NCBI RefSeq assembly: GCF_001955695.1
Contig: NZ_CP019236.1
Span: forward strand, 4,836,001 to 4,900,000
Length of the DNA: 64,000 nt
Reading direction: 5' to 3'
DNA from: Rhodoferax koreense
GTDB taxonomy: Bacteria; Pseudomonadota; Gammaproteobacteria; Burkholderiales; Burkholderiaceae_C
Of this stretch, positions 58,311 through 64,000 are shown one piece after another. A program made the translations under genes and the position numbers. Position 1 is the stretch's first letter, and the number at the start of each line of letters is the position of its first letter. A model generated the notes under the pieces. The model was given only the letters and a program-made list of their open reading frames with translations. It was not told the origin of the DNA and ran no database searches.

Positions 58311-59171
58311 ATGCGCAATCTGGACAGCGATGCAATGGCGGCCTTCGTGGCCGTTGCGGAAACGGGAAGCTTCACAGCGGCCGCGGAGCGGCTCGGCCGT
58401 ACGCAGGCCGCGGTCAGCATGGCGGTGAGCAAGTGGGAGGAACGGCTGGACCTGCGTCTGTTCGACCGCGGCCATCGCCGCGTGACCCTGACACCGGTCG
58501 GCGAGAGACTGCTGGGTTACGCACGCCGCATACGGGCGATCGAGGACGAGGCGCTGGCGACCCTGCCCGACGGCAGCAACGAAAGCCGCGTGCGCCTCGG
58601 CATGCCAGACGATTACCTGACCTTGTTCGGCACGGCCTTGATGCAGCGTTTCGTACCGATGCATCCGAAGATCAACCTCGACCTGCAATACGATTTTTCC
58701 CACCGCCTCGAATACATGGTCGAGAACCGGGAACTGGATATCGCCATCATCACCCAGAGCCTGGCCGAGCCCAAGGGCGAACTCGTTCGACGCGAAAGAC
58801 AGGTGTGGTGCTCGGCCGCAGGACGCTTTCCCGAACGCGCGAACTGCCTGCACCTCGCCCTGTTCCCGGAGGGCTGCCGGGCGCGGCCGCAGGTGCTTTC
58901 AGCCCTGGACCAGGCCGACCGCCGCTGGCGCATCGTCTATTCCTCTTCCGACCTGGCGGGCATCCAGCTTGCCGTTCATTCGGGCGATTTGTTGACGGTC
59001 CTGCCCGAGACCGCCGTACCCGCCGGCTGGCGCAAGCTCGGGCCGGAGCACGGACTGCCCGAACTTCCCCAGTTGCGCCTGGCCATGGTGCTTCCGCAGC
59101 AGTCTCGCCTGCCGACCAGGCAGCTCGCCTCTTTTCTGCGCGAAGAGTTCCAGGGTACGCTGGCCGGTTGA
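58311..59171 (+). CDS. LysR-family transcriptional regulator
   Basis: This 286-residue regulator has its helix-turn-helix at about 6-65 (AFVAVAETGSFTAAAERLGRTQAAVSMAVSKWEERL) and an effector domain of the usual length. The divergent TRAP/aminotransferase operon is the likely target. The start ATG has no strong ribosome binding site; a structured leader lies before it. The gene converges on the cupin gene with 15 bases between stops. Confidence 0.92.
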   Translation: MRNLDSDAMAAFVAVAETGSFTAAAERLGRTQAAVSMAVSKWEERLDLRLFDRGHRRVTLTPVGERLLGYARRIRAIEDEALATLPDGSNESRVRLGMPDDYLTLFGTALMQRFVPMHPKINLDLQYDFSHRLEYMVENRELDIAIITQSLAEPKGELVRRERQVWCSAAGRFPERANCLHLALFPEGCRARPQVLSALDQADRRWRIVYSSSDLAGIQLAVHSGDLLTVLPETAVPAGWRKLGPEHGLPELPQLRLAMVLPQQSRLPTRQLASFLREEFQGTLAG

Positions 59172-59186
59172 TCCATGTGACGCCCT

Positions 59187-60353
59187 TCAATCCACCGTCG
59201 CCGTCAGCGCAACGGCATCGGGCAGGGTCACCTCCAGCAGCTTGAAATCCGCCGAAGCATTTTCGAATGCATAGCGCTGCCCGGTGGGCAGGGTGATGCT
59301 GTCATCGACGCCCAGATGCAGGCGCTGATCGTCGTAGCAGATGTCGGTTTCACCGGCCAGCACGAAATAGAAACAGAACTCGGACTCATGCTGCTGGCGT
59401 GTTGTCGATGCGCCGGTGCCGGCCGGCCTGACGATGCGGACGCCGGCCAGCCCATCGGTTGCAGCGCCGATACCGGTGTCCTGGTGCTCGAATCCATCGA
59501 GCCGCCAGGGCTTCCAGGGTGCCGCCTCGGCCAAATGGCAGACGAAACGCTGGCCGCCGAAGTCATGCGTCGCCGGCAGGTCCTCCGAGGGCAGGGTCAA
59601 TTGGTGTTCCGCAATGGTGATGTGTTCCGCCGGCGTCCCCACCTCGATGACCTCGGCCCCGGCCGAACTCTCCAGCACGCGGTGGCGAATCATCGGGGGC
59701 TGCAGGACACAGTCGCCTGCCTTGAGAAGGATGGGGCCGCCCTGCCCTTCGTACAACACGCGCACCCATCCGGTTCGGCAGAAGATCATCTGGAACCGCA
59801 CCTTGTGGTAGTGCACGTAGTCCGGCACCTCGCCGCCCTCCAGGATGCGGATGTGCGATGCGATGAATGCCCCGCCATGGCGCTCCGGCAGCAGATCGCG
59901 GTAGCGCAGTCCAGCCCGCCCGACGGTCCAGTGCGTCGCATCGCCGGAGCGGCTCACGACCAGGGCCTGCACGGTCGCGGGCAGTCGGTAGGCGGGATCC
60001 GCCTCGACGAAACGCACGACCGTTCCGTTGGGTGCGGTCAATTCCCGCCGGCCGCCGTCGACGGTGGCGGGGTCATCGCAGAGCAGGCTGATGCGCGGCG
60101 TGGCATTGGCTACACCGGCGGACAACTGGAGCCGCAGGCCGTAGCCCGAGATCAGCGCTGTCTTCGGGTTGTCCGCGGGAAAGATCGCATCGATGCGAAA
60201 GCTCAGTTCCTCCGTGAAGAACGTCAGCGTCGGCAGCAACGCGTCGCAGCCCAGCTGGACCATGGCGCCGCGGACGCCCTGCAGCGTGAGAGGCCTGGCC
60301 GGTGTAGCGGAAAGGCCCGCTGTCTTTTCGATGTTGGCTGTGGGTTCGGTCAT
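59187..60353 (-). CDS. VOC (glyoxalase-like) plus bicupin fusion protein
   Basis: This 388-residue protein appears to have three parts. An N-terminal half-VOC region (about 25-75; VQLGCDALLPTLTFFTEELSFRIDAIFPADN) resembles the first strands of glyoxalase/dioxygenase folds. Two cupin domains follow at about 165-245 (HIRILEGGEVPDYVHYHKVRFQMIFCRTGWVRVLYEGQG, with H-x-H and later CVLQPPMIRHRV) and about 305-380 (HESEFCFYFVLAGETDIC, ITLPTGQRYAF). The first cupin keeps a metal site; the second lacks the full histidine set. It may be a dioxygenase or isomerase of ring or sugar breakdown. It lies downstream of a Bug gene in reverse order on the same strand as that gene. Confidence 0.75.
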   Translation of the reverse strand: MTEPTANIEKTAGLSATPARPLTLQGVRGAMVQLGCDALLPTLTFFTEELSFRIDAIFPADNPKTALISGYGLRLQLSAGVANATPRISLLCDDPATVDGGRRELTAPNGTVVRFVEADPAYRLPATVQALVVSRSGDATHWTVGRAGLRYRDLLPERHGGAFIASHIRILEGGEVPDYVHYHKVRFQMIFCRTGWVRVLYEGQGGPILLKAGDCVLQPPMIRHRVLESSAGAEVIEVGTPAEHITIAEHQLTLPSEDLPATHDFGGQRFVCHLAEAAPWKPWRLDGFEHQDTGIGAATDGLAGVRIVRPAGTGASTTRQQHESEFCFYFVLAGETDICYDDQRLHLGVDDSITLPTGQRYAFENASADFKLLEVTLPDAVALTATVD

Positions 60354-60387
60354 TGTTTTGTCTCTTGGAAAGCTGCGGATGGCTGGT

Positions 60388-61395
60388 TCAGTCGAGCGAG
60401 AGCTTCAGTTGCTGCGCGACGCGCCGGAAGGTGGCGGTACTGGCCTGGATGGTCGTCTTCATCTCCGCCGGGCCGATGGCGACCGGCTCCAGGTAGGCCG
60501 CCACCGCGCGCGCCTTCACGTCCGGTTGCGCCATGATCTCGAGAACCTCCTTGGTCAACCTCGACTTGATCGCCTCAGGCGTGGCAGCCGGCACCATCAT
60601 TCCGAAGAAAGGCTGAACTGCGGCCTGCCCATAACCGAGCTCGGACAGGCCCGGCAAATCCGGCAACAGGCCCGTGCGGCCCGCCCCTCCGTGCGCCAAT
60701 GCCCTCAGGCGCCCGCTCTTGAGCTCCCCACCGACGCTGGCGAGCGTCTCGAAACTCAGGTCGACCTCGCCGCGCAGCAGCGCCAGCTTCGCATCGGCCG
60801 CACCTTTGTAGGGGATGGCTTCGAGCTCGACCCCGGCCGCATGCGCGAGCAGCGCACCGCACAGGTGGTTGGCGCTGCCGTCGCCATAGGTCGCATAGCG
60901 GATGGTGTTCGGATGGTTCTTCGCCGCCTGCAGCAACTCGGCCAAGGTCCGGTAGGGCTTCTCCGATGCGGTGACCAGGATGTTCGGCGTGTAGTTGACC
61001 AGGGCAATCGGTGCGAAGTCGCGCTCGACGTCGAAAGGCAGCGTCTTTCGCAGTGCCGGCAGCACGCTGAAGCTGCCGACGCCGGCAAGCAGGATCGTGT
61101 TGCCGTCCGCCGCCGACTTGGCCACGCTGTCGACGCCGATGATGGTGGCACCGCCCGGTTTGTTATCGATGATGACCGGCTGCTCGAGACGCTTGGCCAA
61201 CTGCTCGGACAGTATCCTGGCGATGGTGTCCGAGGCGCCACCGGGCGCGAACGGCACCACGATCCGGATGGCCTTGTTCGGCCAGGAGGAGGGGGAGGCG
61301 GCGGCCGCGATGCGCGATCCGGCGCAATTCAGCAGCAGACCGGCGGCAGCGAGGGCGATGCGCCGCCGGTTGGCATTCACGGGCGTGGTTGTCAT
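60388..61395 (-). CDS. Bug-type (TctC) periplasmic substrate-binding protein
   Basis: This 335-residue receptor has an export signal with an arginine cluster (NANRRRIALAAAGLLLNCAG) and Bug motifs WPNKAIRIVVPFAPGGASDTIARIL, SAADGNTILLAGVGSFSVLPAL, IPYKGAADAKLALLRGEVD and LPGLSELGYGQA. A cysteine at the end of the hydrophobic core might allow lipid attachment, but the context is not a clear lipobox. It lies between the porin gene and the cupin gene on one strand, suggesting porin, receptor and enzyme for one substrate. Confidence 0.9.
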   Translation of the reverse strand: MTTTPVNANRRRIALAAAGLLLNCAGSRIAAAASPSSWPNKAIRIVVPFAPGGASDTIARILSEQLAKRLEQPVIIDNKPGGATIIGVDSVAKSAADGNTILLAGVGSFSVLPALRKTLPFDVERDFAPIALVNYTPNILVTASEKPYRTLAELLQAAKNHPNTIRYATYGDGSANHLCGALLAHAAGVELEAIPYKGAADAKLALLRGEVDLSFETLASVGGELKSGRLRALAHGGAGRTGLLPDLPGLSELGYGQAAVQPFFGMMVPAATPEAIKSRLTKEVLEIMAQPDVKARAVAAYLEPVAIGPAEMKTTIQASTATFRRVAQQLKLSLD

Positions 61396-61434
61396 GGGCT
61401 TCTCCGAGTGTTGCAGTTTCAGGGTGTGGGTGAA

Positions 61435-62589
61435 TCAAAACTTGTGCCGTATGCCCACGCGGGTCAGCACCTGGGAGCTGCTGCCACCAGGCGCGCCCTC
61501 CCCCATGCCGGGGGTGAGCATGCGCGAGGCGGTCTGGTAGCCGGCATTGGCGTACAAGTCGGTCCGCTTCGACAGGAAATAGTCCAGGCCCAGGTTGTAT
61601 TGCGTCAGGCTGCCCGACGGCGCGGCGACGAACTTCACCTTGTCATGAATGACGCTGGCGTTGAGGTTCAGCGCCGCAGTGACGGCGTAGCTGACGCCCA
61701 GGTCCAGTACATTCACGCGTTCGCTCCCTGGGCCCCGCAATGCGCGGGAAGCACTGGCCACCGCCAGCGGCTGCACGGTGTTGGACCATGTGCCGTGCAG
61801 CCGCGTGTTACCCCATTGGTAGGCTGCGCCCAGGGTGAAGGTGCGCAGCGCGACGTCGCCGGGCACCCCGACCACGCCGGCGGCCGGTGGCTGCGCGCCG
61901 ATGTTGGCCGCGCCCGTATCGGCAAAGCTGCTGGCCGAACCGGCGACGCCCAGTTGCGACTGGTAGTAGCCCGCCGCAAGGCGGAGTTTGTCGTCGGTGT
62001 AGTCGAGTCCCGCGCCGAGCGCCCGGCCCGAGGTGACCGTGGCGTTTTCACCGAACCCGATCATGGCGGTGCCCATCACCCCAGCGATCCGGGGCGACGT
62101 GTACCGCACCGAATTGTTGGTGCGATCGGTATAGGTGCGATCGAGTCCGTGGATGGTCGAGACCTGCGACCCAAAATCCAAGGTCGATGACAAAGCGCCC
62201 ATGTCGTCCAGGAAGTCCGGCTGCCGGCCGGCCAGCACCGTTCCGGAGCCGCCCTGCATGCCCACCACCGAGCGCCGACCGAACAGCAGGCCGCCCTGCG
62301 CTGCGGTGCCGGTGTCCAGGTTGATGCCGGACTCGATGACGAACAGCGTCTTCAGCCCGCAGCCGAGATCCTCCGTTCCGCGAAAGCCCAGCCGCGAGGC
62401 TTGCATCGCCCCGGGGTGAACCGACAGCCGGTGCCCCACCGATTGTCCGGACGCATCGACGTTGCGGTTGGTGTAGGTGATGCCCGTGTCCAGCAGCCCG
62501 TACAGCGACACCGACGATTGGCCGTAGGCGGTCCCCGACACCAACGCACAACCGCCCACCAACGCGATGGCGCTCCATTGCTTTCCCAT
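61435..62589 (-). CDS. General porin, beta-proteobacterial trimeric type
   Basis: This 384-residue outer-membrane protein has a signal peptide (to about residue 23, GTAYGQ) and opens with SSVSLYGLLDTGITYTN. Typical porin segments follow: SRLGFRGTEDLGCGLKTLFVIE, LFGRRSVVGMQGGSGTVLAGRQ and NSVRYTSPRIAGV. It ends VLTRVGIRHKF, with the C-terminal phenylalanine used for barrel insertion. It should form a diffusion pore for small anions or solutes and lies upstream of the Bug gene, 39 bases apart, so the two may be expressed together. Confidence 0.93.
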   Translation of the reverse strand: MGKQWSAIALVGGCALVSGTAYGQSSVSLYGLLDTGITYTNRNVDASGQSVGHRLSVHPGAMQASRLGFRGTEDLGCGLKTLFVIESGINLDTGTAAQGGLLFGRRSVVGMQGGSGTVLAGRQPDFLDDMGALSSTLDFGSQVSTIHGLDRTYTDRTNNSVRYTSPRIAGVMGTAMIGFGENATVTSGRALGAGLDYTDDKLRLAAGYYQSQLGVAGSASSFADTGAANIGAQPPAAGVVGVPGDVALRTFTLGAAYQWGNTRLHGTWSNTVQPLAVASASRALRGPGSERVNVLDLGVSYAVTAALNLNASVIHDKVKFVAAPSGSLTQYNLGLDYFLSKRTDLYANAGYQTASRMLTPGMGEGAPGGSSSQVLTRVGIRHKF

Positions 62590-62717
62590 GTGAATTCTCC
62601 GATTTGGAAGTTAAAGAATCTTTGGCGGCTTCAAAGGCCGAGGTCTGTCGACAAAAATCGGACACAGCGATCCAACCGAACCCGATCCGCGGGCTCGTTC
62701 AGGTGGGTTGTGCCGAT

Positions 62718-64000
62718 CTATGGGCTCGCCGGAACCGTGCTGCGCCTGGAAGGCGTGTCGGCCTCGCCCAGGTCCCAGAACACGCCAGCCATGATCTGCA
62801 AGGCCTGCCGCGTCACGCTGGCGAGCACGTGCTCGTTGGGTGCGTGCTGCGCACAGCCCGGATAAGAGTGAGGAATCCACAATGTCGGCAGGCCAAGGAT
62901 GTCGGCAAACGCGTCGTTCGGCAGCGATCCGCCAAGGTTGGGGAGCAGCCGGGGTGGCCGCCCTACCGTGCGGTCGATCGACGCCATGCACCAGTGCACC
63001 CAGGGCGAGTCCGGGTCCAGCCGCGTGGCCATGGCCTCGGTTCCGTTCTGGCTCACCGCCACGTCATCGAAGCCGTGGTCGTCGAGATGGCGCCGGATGT
63101 GGGCAATGAAGTTCGTGTTGTCGCTGCCCACCACGTACCGGATCTGGCACATCGCGTAGGCACTTGCCGGGATGGCATTGACAGGCGCTTCCGGGTTGCC
63201 GGTCTTGAAGGTGATGACTTCGAAGGAGTTCCAGCCGAACACACGCTCGGAAGGCGTCAACCCGGGTTCGCCCCAGTTCGGCGCGATGGCCGGCGCGTCG
63301 GCATCGGTGCCGACTTCGATGGTCCGCAACGCCTGGCGAACGTTGTCCGGCAGGCAGTTAGGCAACAACGCGGGCACGAGGATGCGGCCACGCTCGTCCA
63401 CCATGCTCGCAATCGCATGGGCCAGCCGCACGCCCGGGTTGCTGAGCAGGCCACCCCAATTGCCGGAGTGGTGTGCGCCCTCCCGCAACTGGATGCGCAG
63501 ATCGAAATTCAACCCACCGCGCGCGCCGAGGAAGACCGTTGGCTCGTCGGCGGCCAGGCGGGGGCCGTCCGATGAGATGAACACGTCGGCCTTCAGGAAA
63601 TCCCGGTACTGCCTGCACACCTCATGCAGGCCGTGCGAGCCTGCTTCCTCGCCCATCTCGAGCAGGATCTTCATGTTGAAGCCGAGCTTGCCGCCGCGGG
63701 CCTGTCGCACCTGCGCCAGCGCCGCCAGGTTGATGGAGTGCTGAACCTTGTTGTCGGCCGTGCCGCGGCCGTACCAGCGGTCGCCTTCGACGGTCAGCGT
63801 CCAGGGACTGAGCCCTTCGCGCCACTGTGCGTCGTAACCGTTGACGACATCGCCGTGGCCGTAGCTCAGCACTGTCGGCACATCGTCGCCCTCGATGCGT
63901 TCGGCCAACAGGAAGGGGCTGCGTCCGGGCTCGGGGTTGTCGATGATCCGGTACGAGAAACCCATGGCCTCAAGCTCGGGCACGATCAGTTCGGTCAGGT
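62718..64000 (-). CDS. M20-family metallopeptidase/deacylase (5' end beyond window)
   Basis: At least 427 residues of an M20 dinuclear zinc hydrolase are visible; the frame stays open to the window edge, so the N-terminus lies outside. Metal and catalytic residues are present in order: YGHGDVV (His), WYGRGTADNK (Asp), EMGEEAGSHG (Glu-Glu), FISSDGPR (Asp), HSGNWGG in the lid domain and IPHSYPGCAQHAPNEH near the C-terminus. The length and GRGTADNKVQ pattern fit dipeptidase-like members more than ArgE or DapE. It probably removes an amino acid or acyl group in the same catabolic region. It is followed by a 128-base spacer and the porin gene. Confidence 0.9.
   Translation of the reverse strand, partial: LTELIVPELEAMGFSYRIIDNPEPGRSPFLLAERIEGDDVPTVLSYGHGDVVNGYDAQWREGLSPWTLTVEGDRWYGRGTADNKVQHSINLAALAQVRQARGGKLGFNMKILLEMGEEAGSHGLHEVCRQYRDFLKADVFISSDGPRLAADEPTVFLGARGGLNFDLRIQLREGAHHSGNWGGLLSNPGVRLAHAIASMVDERGRILVPALLPNCLPDNVRQALRTIEVGTDADAPAIAPNWGEPGLTPSERVFGWNSFEVITFKTGNPEAPVNAIPASAYAMCQIRYVVGSDNTNFIAHIRRHLDDHGFDDVAVSQNGTEAMATRLDPDSPWVHWCMASIDRTVGRPPRLLPNLGGSLPNDAFADILGLPTLWIPHSYPGCAQHAPNEHVLASVTRQALQIMAGVFWDLGEADTPSRRSTVPASP

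Noticed and set aside
1..64000. tRNA, rRNA, CRISPR arrays, insertion sequences or prophage genes
   Set aside because: No cloverleaf with CCA-type end, no spaced direct repeats, and no transposase, integrase or phage motifs were found on reading the frames and spacers; a tRNA scan would confirm.

Overview
The window reads as a GC-rich chromosomal segment of a betaproteobacterium in the Burkholderiales, most likely Comamonadaceae. The signs are seven periplasmic Bug-type (TctC) receptors without adjacent membrane subunits, a general porin of the beta-proteobacterial type, many LysR and IclR regulators next to catabolic genes, and an intergenic repeat near 17.0 kb that resembles repeats I associate with Comamonadaceae. 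No rRNA, tRNA, CRISPR array or insertion sequence was seen.

Layout. 1-0.7 kb: tail of an RND efflux pump. 0.7-7.9 kb: a GntR/FCD regulator diverging from an operon for uptake and oxidation of a hydroxy- or sugar acid (FAD oxidase, TRAP transporter QMP, DHDPS-type aldolase, SDR dehydrogenase). 7.9-13.0 kb: three cyclic-di-GMP proteins (HD-GYP, GAF-GGDEF-EAL, TPR-like-GGDEF). 13.2-18.7 kb: a BBE-type FAD oxidase, a LysR regulator, an opine-dehydrogenase-like protein, a Bug receptor and a GAF protein. 18.9-21.5 kb: a PEP-CTERM surface protein overlapping an acyltransferase-SGNH protein.

21.5-32.6 kb is the most interesting part. A cluster of low-oxygen/stress-type genes (phosphoribosyltransferase, phasin-like, ribosome-hibernation-like, a FAD-reductase/patatin fusion, a two-component system, a Crp/Fnr regulator, a degenerate carbamoyltransferase domain, a universal stress protein, a small secreted protein) carries six FNR-type half-site pairs (TTG-N8-CAA). 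In most of them a plausible -10 lies at the spacing of a class II activator site. The resident Crp/Fnr protein has the E-x2-S-R recognition helix for such sites but lacks the FNR iron-sulfur cysteines. I infer a local regulon.

32.6-37.9 kb: a LOG-family protein, a four-gene ABC importer and a divergent LysR gene preceded by a 30-codon leader ORF with a strong ribosome binding site. 38.0-43.3 kb: a translationally coupled bacteriophytochrome operon (phytochrome kinase, CheY-like regulator, hybrid kinase). 43.3-64.0 kb: catabolic genes with Bug receptors: SMP-30 lactonase, cyclase, hydroxyacid dehydrogenase, RraA-type aldolase, LigI-like amidohydrolase, IclR regulator, class III aminotransferase, a second TRAP system, LysR, a VOC-bicupin protein, a porin and an M20 peptidase cut by the window end.
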